Part shown: positions 53,686 to 62,015 of the stretch, in pieces
How positions within the stretch are numbered: the stretch's first letter is position 1
Layout of the letters: each line of letters begins with the position of its first letter
The notes under the pieces: model-generated
Seen by the model: the letters and a program-made list of their open reading frames with translations, nothing else
Database searches by the model: none
Told to the model about the DNA's origin: nothing
Assembly: GCA_900541125.1 (NCBI GenBank)
Contig: UQIK01000005.1
Coordinates: 1-64,000 of the forward strand
Origin: an uncultured Collinsella sp.
GTDB lineage: Bacteria; Actinomycetota; Coriobacteriia; Coriobacteriales; Coriobacteriaceae
Length of the DNA stretch: 64,000 nt
Direction of reading: 5' to 3'
Made by a program: the position numbers and the translations under genes

Positions 53686-54002
53686 TCCGTTTATGAAGCG
53701 ACCAGCTGGCGCGAGCTACGCACGGTTCAGTAAATTGGCCCGAAGGCGCGGATAGAGGCTCAGACGAAACCCTCCCGCGGAAGCACCGCGGATTGCTTTG
53801 ATCTGACCGGCGGCATCTGGGGCGACATGCCGAGCCCCGGGAAGGAGGGCGGCGGGCTTGCCGCTGCCCGCGGGGCGCGCCCCGCGGGCTATTTCGGGCA
53901 TCGTGTGTCTCTTCGGCTCTACGCCGTTCCACGCACCGTAAAATAATTTCCAAAATTGTCCTTGCATCGGCGGGGGAGTTCCCGTATAGTACTTCTTCGC
54001 AC
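53686..54002. other. Region upstream of tRNA-Ala copy 2
   Basis: Contains the GC palindrome CCCGCGGGGCGCGCCCCGCGGG at about 53868-53889 and a TCGGGCATCG block that also precede tRNA-Ala copy 3 (about 56056). The tRNA promoter TTGCAT-17-TATAGT is at 53962-53990. No gene is seen. Confidence 0.55.
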
Positions 54003-54075
54003 GGGGGCGTAGCTCAGCTGGGAGAGCGCTTGACTGGCAGTCAAGAGGTCAGGGGTTCGATCCCCCTCGTCTCCA
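54003..54075 (+). tRNA. tRNA-Ala (anticodon GGC), copy 2
   Basis: Identical to the copy at 24335 over the 73 structural positions. The genome continues CCC instead of CCA, so CCA would be added after transcription. Promoter at 53962-53990 and terminator at 54092-54119. Confidence 0.93.
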
Positions 54076-54091
54076 CCCGAGCATTGAATGA

Positions 54092-54119
54092 GGCTCCAAC
54101 GCAAGTTGGGGCCTTTTTT
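54092..54119 (+). terminator. Terminator after tRNA-Ala copy 2
   Basis: GGCTCCAAC, GCAA, GTTGGGGCC, TTTTTT. Confidence 0.9.
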
Positions 54120-54154
54120 CATATAGGCACACAAGGTCAAAGGCGGCACAATGA

Positions 54155-55508
54155 GGCTTATAGGACAAAATGCGTGTCCACGTTGGGGGCATCGGCGCAG
54201 GTCGATGCCCCTTTTTCAGCCGTTTAAATTCCGTGCCCGCTTTTAACCGCTCGGACAGAATGTGTGTCCGGTTGCCTATCGTTCCCGCAGGTAGATAACC
54301 TTTTCCGGAACCGTTAAATACCCTTTCGGAAGAGGTGCCCATGAAGGCCGTTTATTGCCCCTACTGCGGCGGTCGGACCAAGCGCAACGGCAGGACCTCA
54401 TCGGGGTCCCAGCGGTGGAGGTGCACGGCCTGCGGCGCGTCGACGACCGTGAGGTACGACGACACGGCGACAAGGCTCGAGGAGTTCCTCGGGTGGCTCC
54501 TCTCCAAGGACTCCCAGGCGGCGATGCCGGGCGGCGGGCGGTCCTTCAGGCGCAGGACGGCCGAGTTCTGGGAGGTCTGGCCGATGCCCGTCCCCGACGG
54601 CGAGCTGCACCGCGTGCTCCACGTCGACGGGATCCGGGTCGCGCGCGACCCCGTGGTGCTCATATGCTGCTGCGGCGAGAGGGTGGTCTCCCGGTACATG
54701 GCCAGGTCCGAGAACTCGAGGGCGTGGTCGGCCCTCATGTCGCCGATCCCGGCGCCCGAGGTGGTCGTCACCGACGGCGGGAGCGGGTTCGCCAAGGCCG
54801 TGCGCGAGACCTGGCCGCGCACCAGGGTCCAGAGGTGCGCCTTCCACGCCTTCTCGCAGGTCAAGCGCTACACGACGACGCGGCCGAAGCTCCAGGCGGG
54901 GCGCGAGCTCTACCTCATCGCGCGCGACCTCATGGGCATCGAGACGCTGCACCAGGCCGAGCTCTGGGCCGGGCGCTGCCTCGACTGGTGCGGGTTCTGG
55001 GCCGACTTCCTGGAGGACAGGACCGTGGTGGACGGCAGGAGGGCCTGCACCCACGAGAGGCTGAGGCGGGCGCGCTCGTCGCTGTCGTCGCTGGTGTCGG
55101 CGGGGACGCCGTTCACCTACCTCGACCCCGCCCTGGCCAAGGCCGGCCCGCTGCCGTCGACCAACAACATGATCGAGGGAGGGGTGAACTCGCAGCCGGG
55201 GGCCGTCCTGCGCAACCACCGGGGGCTGACGTCGGCCAAGCGCGTGAAGGCGGTGCTCTGGTGGTGCCACGCGCACTCGGGGGACGCGAGGACGGCGCGC
55301 GAGAAGCTCGCCGCGATGCCGACCGACGCGGACATCGACTTCCTGTTCAGCGTCTACTCCGCCTCGCCGTCGCGCGAGGACGGAGGGCCGGAGTGGGGCG
55401 ACAGGGCCGTGTGGGAGGACCTCCACCACAGGGACCCGTACCCGTTCTGGCTGGATTAATGGATGGAAACGGGTGTTCTATCGGGACACACATTTTGTCC
55501 TATAAGCC
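54155..55508 (+). mobile_element. Insertion sequence of the IS256/IS1249 type, with 8-bp target duplication
   Basis: A complete 1,354-bp element. The 25-bp terminal inverted repeats start GGCTTATAGGACAAAATG and differ at a single position. The target duplication CACAATGA lies at 54147-54154 and 55509-55516. It carries one transposase gene. The insertion fell in the duplicated tRNA-Ala/ABC-F start segment, splitting the copied ABC-F start codon region rather than the functional gene. Confidence 0.93.
54341..55459 (+). CDS. IS1249-type transposase (IS256/Mutator superfamily)
   Basis: A 372-residue transposase with an N-terminal zinc ribbon (CPYCGGRTKRNG … RWRCTACGAST) and a DDE catalytic domain: first Asp in LHVDGIRV (about 94), second in VVVTDGGSGF (about 144), and Glu in NNMIEGGVNSQ (about 279), with the CAFHAFSQVKRY helix typical of Mutator-like enzymes. 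The frame is intact, so the element may still be mobile. The start at 54341 follows AGAGG; a GTG at 54335 is possible. GC is very high. Confidence 0.9.
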   Translation: MKAVYCPYCGGRTKRNGRTSSGSQRWRCTACGASTTVRYDDTATRLEEFLGWLLSKDSQAAMPGGGRSFRRRTAEFWEVWPMPVPDGELHRVLHVDGIRVARDPVVLICCCGERVVSRYMARSENSRAWSALMSPIPAPEVVVTDGGSGFAKAVRETWPRTRVQRCAFHAFSQVKRYTTTRPKLQAGRELYLIARDLMGIETLHQAELWAGRCLDWCGFWADFLEDRTVVDGRRACTHERLRRARSSLSSLVSAGTPFTYLDPALAKAGPLPSTNNMIEGGVNSQPGAVLRNHRGLTSAKRVKAVLWWCHAHSGDARTAREKLAAMPTDADIDFLFSVYSASPSREDGGPEWGDRAVWEDLHHRDPYPFWLD

Positions 55509-55541
55509 CACAATGATCCTCCTGGTCGACAAGATCGTGCG

Positions 55542-55570
55542 TTGAACGGGCGTCGCGTGCATGGTAGTAT
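55542..55570 (+). promoter_or_regulatory. Promoter of the CAT-anticodon tRNA
   Basis: TTGAAC, 17-bp spacer, TAGTAT. The tRNA starts about 65 bp downstream. Confidence 0.65.
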
Positions 55571-55635
55571 TTCACATCGTGGTTCAAAGCGTTGGAGGCT
55601 GTTCTGCCACCCCAACTGCAAGTGTCACTTTATAA

Positions 55636-55711
55636 GGGCTCTTGGCGCAACGGTTAGCGCAGGGGACTCATAATCCCTGGGTTCTGGGTTCGAATCCCGG
55701 AGGGCCCACCA
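55636..55711 (+). tRNA. tRNA with CAT anticodon (Met or Ile2)
   Basis: A 76-nt cloverleaf with acceptor GGGCTCT/AGGGCCC, anticodon stem GGGGA/TCCCT with loop CTCATAA, T-arm CTGGG/CCCGG, and encoded CCA. Anticodon CAT could be elongator Met or lysidine-modified Ile; the first base pair G-C excludes the usual initiator. Confidence 0.9.
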
Positions 55712-55719
55712 GGTTTTTC

Positions 55720-55759
55720 AACAGGCCAGACAATATGTCTGGCCTGTTTTCTTTTTCAT
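55720..55759 (+). terminator. Terminator after the CAT tRNA
   Basis: ACAGGCCAGACA pairs with TGTCTGGCCTGT, followed by TTTCTTTTTC. Confidence 0.9.
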
Positions 55760-55832
55760 AGCAGTAGTTTTCACTTGCGAATAGCCTGCTTGCTCACTTT
55801 CGGGCGCCCTCGGTCGGCTGCCTGCGATGCCG

Positions 55833-55996
55833 CCGCCACGAAACCGGCCCATCTACTACGTTTAACCCCGACCCCTAGACCATACCCCGTATTTCGCGAA
55901 AACCGCAGGCCGTCTACCTGCGGTTTTATTTTTGCCCGAGACGCCATGGTCGGGGAATGCCGGCCAAACGTAGTAGATGGGCCGGTTTCGTGGCGG
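55833..55996. repeat. Fold-back repeat, CTACTACG-type family, copy 2
   Basis: Perfect 31-bp arms (55833-55863 and 55966-55996) containing GGCCCATCTACTACGTTT or its complement. An inner pair CCCCGACC/GGTCGGGG lies inside, with a central hairpin AAAACCGCAGG/CCTGCGGTTTT (55899-55927). The whole 164 bp can fold into a single rod. It lies in the 490-bp gap between the CAT tRNA and tRNA-Ala copy 3, which holds no gene. Confidence 0.85.
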
Positions 55997-56202
55997 GAGG
56001 CCCCGGGAGCGGGCGGAGTGGAGCCTGATGGGTGGGCGGCGGCAGCGCCGCCCTCCCGCGGGGCGCGCCCCGCGGACTTAGTCGGGCATCGCGGGCCCAT
56101 CGCTCTCGAGTCCGTCCCGCATCCGCGCCGCCGCCCCAGGAAAGTTTTTCCAAAATTGTCCTTGCATCGGCGGGGGAGTTCCCGTATAGTACTTCTTCGC
56201 AC

Positions 56203-56275
56203 GGGGGCGTAGCTCAGCTGGGAGAGCGCTTGACTGGCAGTCAAGAGGTCAGGGGTTCGATCCCCCTCGTCTCCA
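56203..56275 (+). tRNA. tRNA-Ala (anticodon GGC), copy 3
   Basis: Same 73-nt sequence as copies at 24335 and 54003. CCA is not encoded (CCC follows). Confidence 0.93.
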
Positions 56276-56291
56276 CCCGAGCATTGAATGA

Positions 56292-56319
56292 GGCTCCAAC
56301 GCAAGTTGGGGCCTTTTTT
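56292..56319 (+). terminator. Terminator after tRNA-Ala copy 3
   Basis: GGCTCCAAC, GCAA, GTTGGGGCC, TTTTTT, identical to the one after copy 2. Confidence 0.9.
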
Positions 56320-56350
56320 CATATTGGCACACAAGGTCAAAGGCGGCACC

Positions 56351-58384
56351 ATGATCCTCCTGGTCGACAAGATCGAAAAAAGCTTCGGCGCGCGCGTCCT
56401 CTTTAGCGGCGCGTCCTTCCAGATCAACCCCGGCGAGCGCTTTGCGCTCGTGGGCCCCAACGGCGCCGGCAAAACCACCATGCTCAAGATTATCATGGGC
56501 ATCGACAGCCCCGACGCCGGTCAGGTCCAGTACGCCAAGGACTGCCAGGTGGGCTACCTAGAGCAGGAAACTAACCTGGAGCAAAAGGACACCACCATCC
56601 TCGCCGAGGTCATGGCCGCCGCCAAGGAAATCCGCCGCATGGGCGAGCGCGCCAACGAGCTGCAGGCCCAAATCACCGAGCTCTCCGAACAGGGCAAGGA
56701 CGTCGACGCGCTCCTCAACGAGTACGGCCAGGTCCAGGACCGCTTTGAGCACCTGGGCGGCTACGAGCTCGAGAGCAACGCCCGTAAGATCCTTTCCGGC
56801 TTGGGCTTTAAGGTCACCGACTTTGAGCGCCCGTGCTCCGAGTTCTCGGGCGGCTGGCAGATGCGCATCGCGCTCGCCAAGCTCTTCCTGCGCCACCCCG
56901 ACCTGCTGCTTCTGGACGAGCCCACTAACCACCTGGACCTCGAGAGCGTCCAGTGGCTGCGCGGCTTTATCGCAAACTACGACGGTGCCGTGCTTATCGT
57001 CAGCCACGACCGCGCCTTCATGGACGCCTGCGTCGACCACGTCGCCGCACTCGAAAACCGTCGCGTGACCACCTACACCGGCAACTACAGCAGCTACCTC
57101 AAGCAGCGCGAGGACAACCTGGAGCAGATGCGCGCCAAGCGCGCCGCCCAGGAGCGCGACATCGCCCACATGCAGGTCTTCGTCGACAAGTTCCGCTACA
57201 AGCCCACCAAGGCAGCGCAGGCTCAGGAGCGCATCCGAAAGATCGAGCAGATCAAAAAGGAGCTCGTCATCCTGCCCGAGGGCCACAAGCACATCGACTT
57301 TAAGTTCCCCGATCCGCCGCGCTCCGGCGACATGGTCGTGGGCCTGGAGGGCGTCTCCAAGTCCTACGGCGACAAGCACATCTACAGTGACATCGACCTC
57401 AAGCTCTACCGCGGCGAGCACGTGGCGCTCGTCGGCCCCAACGGCGCCGGCAAGTCCACCCTTATGAAGATCCTCGCCGGCCTGGAGCCGCCCACCACCG
57501 GCACCCGGGACCTGGGCACCAACGTGGGCGTGGCCTACTACGCCCAGCACGCACTCGAGGGCATGACCGAGTCCAATACCGTCCTGCAAGAAATCGACAC
57601 CGTCACGCCCAAGTGGACCGTGCCGCAGCAGCGCAGCCTGCTGGGCGCCTTCCTGTTTAGCGACAACGACGCAATCGAAAAGCAGGTACGCGTCCTCTCC
57701 GGCGGCGAAAAGGCACGCCTGGCGCTCGCCAAAATGCTCGTGGCCCCCGAGGCGCTCCTGTGCCTGGACGAGCCCACCAACCACCTTGACATCGACTCGG
57801 TGGACATGCTCGAGAACGCCCTGCAGAACTTCCCCGGCACCATCGTGCTGATCAGCCACGACGAGCACCTGGTACGCGCTGTGGCCAACCGCATCATTGA
57901 CATCCGCGATGGCAAGGTCACGGTCTACGACGGAGACTACGACTACTACCTCTACAAGCGCGAGGACCTCGCAGCCCGCGCCGCCGCCGAGGCGGCAGGG
58001 GAGAGTGCACCGGCCGCGACCAAGTCCGCCAAGGTCGCCGCGGCCCAGCCCGATGCACCCGCCGCCACCCCCAAACCTGCCGAGGGCAAAAAGACCAAGG
58101 AGCAAAAGCGTGCCGAGGCCCAGGCCCGCGCCGCGCTCAACAAAAAGCTCAAGGGCGTGCGCAACCAGCTCAAGAAGATTGAGGCAGAGCTGGACAAAAA
58201 GCGTGCCCGCTATGACGAGCTTATGGAATTGATGGCAAGTGAAGAGCTTTATGCCGATCAGGATAAGTTCAACGCCGCGCTGGGGGAATATAACGGCCTT
58301 AAGCAGGAGCTGCCCAAGCTCGAGGACGAATGGCTGGAGCTTTCCACCCAGATCGAAGAGGAGACCGCGCGTGAACTCTCGTAA
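56351..58384 (+). CDS. ABC-F family ATPase (Uup/YdiF-like)
   Basis: A soluble twin-ATPase of 677 residues with no membrane domain. The first nucleotide-binding domain has Walker A GPNGAGKTT (about 34), signature SGGWQMRIALAKL and DEPTNHLDL. The linker shows the ABC-F YLKQREDNLEQM helix. The second domain has GPNGAGKST (about 364), SGGEKARLALAKM and DEPTNHLDI. The C-terminus has an Ala/Pro/Lys-rich spacer then a coiled coil (KLKGVRNQLKKIEAELDKK) as in Uup. ABC-F proteins act on ribosomes or DNA; a specific role is not assignable. The start ATG at 56351 lies in the repeat shared with 55511. It overlaps the next gene by 14 bp. Confidence 0.92.
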   Translation: MILLVDKIEKSFGARVLFSGASFQINPGERFALVGPNGAGKTTMLKIIMGIDSPDAGQVQYAKDCQVGYLEQETNLEQKDTTILAEVMAAAKEIRRMGERANELQAQITELSEQGKDVDALLNEYGQVQDRFEHLGGYELESNARKILSGLGFKVTDFERPCSEFSGGWQMRIALAKLFLRHPDLLLLDEPTNHLDLESVQWLRGFIANYDGAVLIVSHDRAFMDACVDHVAALENRRVTTYTGNYSSYLKQREDNLEQMRAKRAAQERDIAHMQVFVDKFRYKPTKAAQAQERIRKIEQIKKELVILPEGHKHIDFKFPDPPRSGDMVVGLEGVSKSYGDKHIYSDIDLKLYRGEHVALVGPNGAGKSTLMKILAGLEPPTTGTRDLGTNVGVAYYAQHALEGMTESNTVLQEIDTVTPKWTVPQQRSLLGAFLFSDNDAIEKQVRVLSGGEKARLALAKMLVAPEALLCLDEPTNHLDIDSVDMLENALQNFPGTIVLISHDEHLVRAVANRIIDIRDGKVTVYDGDYDYYLYKREDLAARAAAEAAGESAPAATKSAKVAAAQPDAPAATPKPAEGKKTKEQKRAEAQARAALNKKLKGVRNQLKKIEAELDKKRARYDELMELMASEELYADQDKFNAALGEYNGLKQELPKLEDEWLELSTQIEEETARELS

Positions 58385-58667
58385 GGCCGCTGCCGTGGCG
58401 ATGAGCATCATCGCCATCGCGTGCCGCATCTCCGGCATCTTTATGAGCGCGATGACCGTGCTGCTGTGTTTTAGCGGCCTCACCGCCAAGCTGCAGATCG
58501 TGGGCTTTGTCGTTGAGCTTTCGCGCGCGCTGCCGAGCGCCATCGCCGGCTACGGCGTCATTACGTCGCCCTTTGGCGGCGTGTTCCGCCTGGATTACGC
58601 CATCGTGGCCGTCATCCTGTTTGTGGCCGACTACCTGCTCACGCGCGCCTCGCGCCGCGTCCGCTAG
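58371..58667 (+). CDS. Small membrane protein
   Basis: 98 residues with two or three hydrophobic helices (AVAMSIIAIACRISGIFMSAMTVLLCF and YAIVAVILFVADYLLT) and a basic RASRRVR end. The GTG at 58371 follows AGAGGAG and overlaps the end of the ABC-F gene, so expression is coupled to it. I do not recognise the family. The next gene, a membrane protease, starts 9 bp after. Confidence 0.65.
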   Translation: MNSRKAAAVAMSIIAIACRISGIFMSAMTVLLCFSGLTAKLQIVGFVVELSRALPSAIAGYGVITSPFGGVFRLDYAIVAVILFVADYLLTRASRRVR

Positions 58668-58676
58668 GGGAGCGCC

Positions 58677-59360
58677 ATGTCCAGCAGCTACCTCATAAAT
58701 CTGCTCGCGAGCGCCGTCGCCGTCATCGTGGGTATCGTGATCCACGAAAACGCGCACGCCGCCGTGGCCTGGGCGCTCGGCGACAAGACGGCCCGTTCGC
58801 GCGGTCGTGTCTCGCTCAACCCGCTCAACCATATCGACCCGTTTGGCACCATCATCTTGCCGCTGCTCATGCTTGCCGCCGGCGGCCCGGTGTTCGCCTT
58901 CGCCAAGCCCGTGCCCGTCTACCTCAACAACCTCAAGCACCCCAAGCGCGATGAGGTCCTGGTTAGCGCAGCCGGCCCCGCATCGAACATCGCCCTCGCG
59001 TGCCTTGCGGCCGCCCTCATGCACACGGCATACGGCAACCTCTACACCCGCATGTCCTTTGCCCTGGCGTCACAGATCATGAACTTCGGCGCCACGTTTA
59101 TCGTAGTCAACCTGTCACTCGCGTTCTTCAACCTCATCCCGATCCCACCGCTCGACGGCTCTTCGATCATTGTGCCGTTCCTTAAAGGCAAGGCTCTCAA
59201 CAACTATTATCGTCTGCAGCAATACGCTATGCCCATCCTCATCCTAGTGCTGTACCTGCTGCCCATGTGGACCGGCATCGACGTGATCGGCCGCTATTTC
59301 GACGTTACCGTGTATCCGCTTGCTGAGCAGCTGCTCAACTTCGCAATCGCCGGCATCTAA
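58677..59360 (+). CDS. Site-2 protease family membrane metalloprotease (M50)
   Basis: A 227-residue polytopic protein with the zinc site HENAH (HExxH) in IVIHENAHAAVAWALGD at about 22-26 and the second motif NLIPIPPLDGSSI (about 152), which provides the third ligand Asp. No PDZ domain is present, so it belongs to the minimal S2P group rather than RseP. Likely substrates are membrane-bound regulators, but none is identified nearby. Directly followed by scpA. Confidence 0.88.
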   Translation: MSSSYLINLLASAVAVIVGIVIHENAHAAVAWALGDKTARSRGRVSLNPLNHIDPFGTIILPLLMLAAGGPVFAFAKPVPVYLNNLKHPKRDEVLVSAAGPASNIALACLAAALMHTAYGNLYTRMSFALASQIMNFGATFIVVNLSLAFFNLIPIPPLDGSSIIVPFLKGKALNNYYRLQQYAMPILILVLYLLPMWTGIDVIGRYFDVTVYPLAEQLLNFAIAGI

Positions 59361-59444
59361 GGTAAACTTACAGGTCGACCGTGCAAAACGGTCGCAACAT
59401 GCACCCAAACCGCGCCGCGAAGGCGCCGTCAAAGGAGGTCGAAG

Positions 59445-60257
59445 ATGTCGTATCGCGTGTCGACGCAGGTCTACAGCGGACCGTTCGACCTGCTGCTGCA
59501 GCTGGTAACCCGCCAAAAAGTAGATATCGGCGCCATCTCCATCAGCGAGGTGGCCGAGCAATACCTTGCCGAGGCCGAGCGCATCGAGGCGCTGGACCTG
59601 GACGTGGCGAGCGACTTTTTGCTGGTCGCGGCAACACTTTTGGACATCAAGGCCACCTCCTTGGTGCCGCAGGAGGCCCCGCGCAAAGTCGATGACGACG
59701 ATGACGAGTTTGACGAAGACCTCGAGGAGCTCAGCGCGCTCGACGGCGACGCCCTGCGCGAGGTCCTGATCCAGCGCCTGATTGCCTACAAGCAGTTTAA
59801 AGGCGCGGCTGCGGCCCTCGGTGCCCGCATGCAGGCCGAAAGCCGCATGCATCCGCGCGTAGCCGGCCCCGACCCCGAGTTTTTAGGCCTTATGCCCGAC
59901 TACCTGGCCGGCATTACTCTGCGCGGCCTCGCCGTCATCTGCGCCGACCTGGACGGCAAGCGCCAGACCTTCCTGCTGGAGGCCGAGCACGTGGCGCCGC
60001 ATCGCGTGCCGCTCGACCTGACCGTGGCCTCAGTTGACCGCTTTACCATGGCGCACCAAACCTGCACCTTCCGCGAGCTGTTGGACGGCGATGCCACCAC
60101 CGAGCAGCTCGTCGTCACCTTCCTGGCCATGCTTGAGCTTGCCAAGCGCGGCTCACTCACGCTGAGCCAGGACGAGATCTTTGGAACCATCCGCATCAAC
60201 CGCGTCGAGGGCGCCGAGGCCTATGTGCCCGGCGAGGGCCCCGAGCTCACCGAATAG
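59445..60257 (+). CDS. scpA: Segregation and condensation protein A
   Basis: Kleisin subunit of the SMC-ScpAB condensin. It has 270 residues with the N-terminal signature YSGPFDLLLQLVTRQKVDI and SDFLLVAATLLDIKA, a central acidic linker (DDDDDEFDEDLEEL) and a C-terminal winged-helix ending FLAMLELAKRG. AAAGGAGGTCGA precedes the ATG. It is followed 11 bp later by scpB. Confidence 0.95.
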   Translation: MSYRVSTQVYSGPFDLLLQLVTRQKVDIGAISISEVAEQYLAEAERIEALDLDVASDFLLVAATLLDIKATSLVPQEAPRKVDDDDDEFDEDLEELSALDGDALREVLIQRLIAYKQFKGAAAALGARMQAESRMHPRVAGPDPEFLGLMPDYLAGITLRGLAVICADLDGKRQTFLLEAEHVAPHRVPLDLTVASVDRFTMAHQTCTFRELLDGDATTEQLVVTFLAMLELAKRGSLTLSQDEIFGTIRINRVEGAEAYVPGEGPELTE

Positions 60258-60268
60258 GAGCCGCAACC

Positions 60269-60997
60269 ATGTCAACCCTTTCCACGCTGGAGGCAAACAG
60301 CCTCAAAGGCGCCCTCGAGGCGCTGCTGCTGGTGTCGAGCGACCCGGTGAGTGCGCCCGCGCTGGCCGGCGCACTGGATATCGCCCCCGGCGAGTGCGCG
60401 TCGCTGCTCGCCGAGCTCAAGGTTGAGTACGAGGAGGCCAACCGCGGCTTTCAGCTGCGCGAGGTCGCCGGCGGCTGGCGCCTGTTTACGCACCCTGCCT
60501 ATCACGATGTGGTCGAGGCCTATGTGTTGAGCTGGGACACACAAAAGCTGTCGCAAGCGGCGCTCGAAACCCTGGCCGTCATCGCATACCACCAGCCTGT
60601 GACGCGCGAGGTGGTCAAGGGCATCCGTGGCGTCAATTCCGACGGCGTCATCGCATCGCTCGTAGACAAGGGCCTGGTGCGCGAGCTCGGCCGCGACCCC
60701 CAGCGCGGTCAAGCCATCATCTACGGCACGACCAACGCCTTCTTGGAAAAGTTCGGTCTGCGCTCCACCCGCGACCTGCCCGATCTGGAGCAGTTTGCCC
60801 CCGACGAGCAGTCGCGTCAGTTTATCCGCGAGCGCCTGAGCGGCCGCAGTATTCAGTCCACGCTCGAGGAGCAGGCCAAGGACCTGGACGAAGAGCGCGA
60901 ACTGCTCGATACCGATATTGAAGATGTTGAGGCAGTCGAGGACTTGGAGACCCTGGTCGTCGACGAGACCTCGGAGGATTTGCATGACGAGGACTAA
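60269..60997 (+). CDS. scpB: Segregation and condensation protein B
   Basis: Winged-helix partner of ScpA and SMC. The 242-residue protein has the paired wHTH domains, with YHQPVTREVVKGIRGVNSDGV (about 111) and GRDPQRGQAIIYGTT as family marks. The C-terminal 70 residues are acidic and coiled (EEQAKDLDEERELLDTDIEDVE). It lies between scpA and rluB in the usual order. Confidence 0.95.
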   Translation: MSTLSTLEANSLKGALEALLLVSSDPVSAPALAGALDIAPGECASLLAELKVEYEEANRGFQLREVAGGWRLFTHPAYHDVVEAYVLSWDTQKLSQAALETLAVIAYHQPVTREVVKGIRGVNSDGVIASLVDKGLVRELGRDPQRGQAIIYGTTNAFLEKFGLRSTRDLPDLEQFAPDEQSRQFIRERLSGRSIQSTLEEQAKDLDEERELLDTDIEDVEAVEDLETLVVDETSEDLHDED

Positions 60998-61019
60998 CGA
61001 AGTAGGGGAGACGCGCGCC

Positions 61020-61949
61020 ATGGGCAACACGGCACCCGCAACCGACGCCCAGTCCGTCTATCCGCACACCATGCGCCTGCAGCGCTTTTTGGCGCGCGCG
61101 GGCGTGGCGAGCCGCCGCGGGTCGGAGGACCTGATGACCGCCGGCCGCGTGACGGTTAACGGCGAGGTCGCGACCGAGCTGGGCACCAAGGTCGACGTCG
61201 ACCGCGACCACATCGAGGTCGATGGCATGCCCGTCAAGCTTAACCAGGGTGCCGTGTACTTGATGCTCTACAAGCCGACCGGCTACCTCACCACCATGAG
61301 CGACCCACAGGAGCGCCCTTGCGTAGCCGACCTGGTCCCCCGCGACCACTTTCCGGGACTTTTCCCGGTGGGCCGCCTGGACCGCGACACCACAGGCCTT
61401 TTGCTCTTTACCACCGACGGCGACCTGTCGCAGGACCTGCTGCACCCCAGCAAACACGTCTACAAGACCTACCAGGCGCTCGTGGACGGACAGCTGACCG
61501 ACCGCGATCTAGAACCGCTCCGCCGTGGCATCGAGCTCGACGACGGCCTCTGCCAGCCGGCAATCTGCCGCGTCATCACCGCACGCGAGGCCGAGGCCGT
61601 AGCTCCCCAGGGCGTCAAGCCCGGCACCACCGCCGTTGAGGTCATCATCCGCGAGGGCCGCAAGAACCAGGTCAAGCGCATGCTGAGCAAGATCCACCAC
61701 CCGGTGATTCGCCTGCATCGCTGTAACTTTGCCGGCCTGGAGCTCAAGGACGTGGCCAAGGGCTCGTGGCGCGAGCTCACCGACCGCGAGGTGCAGATTC
61801 TCATGGACGGCGGTATCCCGCCCAAGCAGGCCAGCTCCAAGCGCAACGGCGGCAAGCCCCAAGACACGCCCGCCAGCCGCACGCGTCACCACGGCAGCCA
61901 CGGCTCCGCACCCAAGCGCAACACCTACCGCGAGCGCTACACGGGCTAG
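61020..61949 (+). CDS. rluB: Pseudouridine synthase RluB/RsuA family
   Basis: Isomerises a uridine in 23S (or 16S) rRNA. The N-terminal S4 domain (MRLQRFLARAGVASRRGSED) is followed by the catalytic GRLDRDTTGLLLFTTDG with Asp at about 121 and by REGRKNQVKRML. A basic Ser/Lys/Arg/Pro-rich tail of about 45 residues ends the protein. GGGGAG precedes the ATG at 61020, while an in-frame ATG at 60984 overlapping scpB is a possible alternative. The placement after scpB favours RluB. Confidence 0.9.
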   Translation: MGNTAPATDAQSVYPHTMRLQRFLARAGVASRRGSEDLMTAGRVTVNGEVATELGTKVDVDRDHIEVDGMPVKLNQGAVYLMLYKPTGYLTTMSDPQERPCVADLVPRDHFPGLFPVGRLDRDTTGLLLFTTDGDLSQDLLHPSKHVYKTYQALVDGQLTDRDLEPLRRGIELDDGLCQPAICRVITAREAEAVAPQGVKPGTTAVEVIIREGRKNQVKRMLSKIHHPVIRLHRCNFAGLELKDVAKGSWRELTDREVQILMDGGIPPKQASSKRNGGKPQDTPASRTRHHGSHGSAPKRNTYRERYTG

Positions 61950-62015
61950 GCAACCCGCCGCGCCCCAACGCCCGCGAACCATACCAGCACATCAACCACC
62001 GAAAGGAAGCATTGC

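Larger units (their letters stand above)
53941..54154. repeat. Direct repeat A: tRNA-Ala region (left part, interrupted by IS)
   Basis: This segment matches 56141-56354 at an exact 2,200-bp offset with only a few mismatches. It covers promoter, tRNA, terminator and the ABC-F upstream region. The repeat resumes after the insertion element at 55517-55541, which matches the first 25 bases of the ABC-F coding sequence (56351-56375). Confidence 0.85.
56141..56375. repeat. Direct repeat B: tRNA-Ala copy 3 to start of ABC-F gene
   Basis: Intact counterpart of the repeat at 53941-54154 plus 55517-55541. It includes the promoter TTGCAT-17-TATAGT (56162-56190), the tRNA, the terminator and the first 25 bases of the ABC-F coding region. 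Confidence 0.85.

Noticed and set aside
53941..56375. attL/attR of an integrated island at tRNA-Ala
   Set aside because: The repeat (about 240 bp) is far longer than usual att cores, covers promoter and downstream gene, and no integrase lies between the copies; local duplication fits better.
56558..58543. 661-codon minus-strand frame opposite the ABC-F gene
   Set aside because: Shadow frame; the ABC-F motifs on the plus strand explain the conservation.
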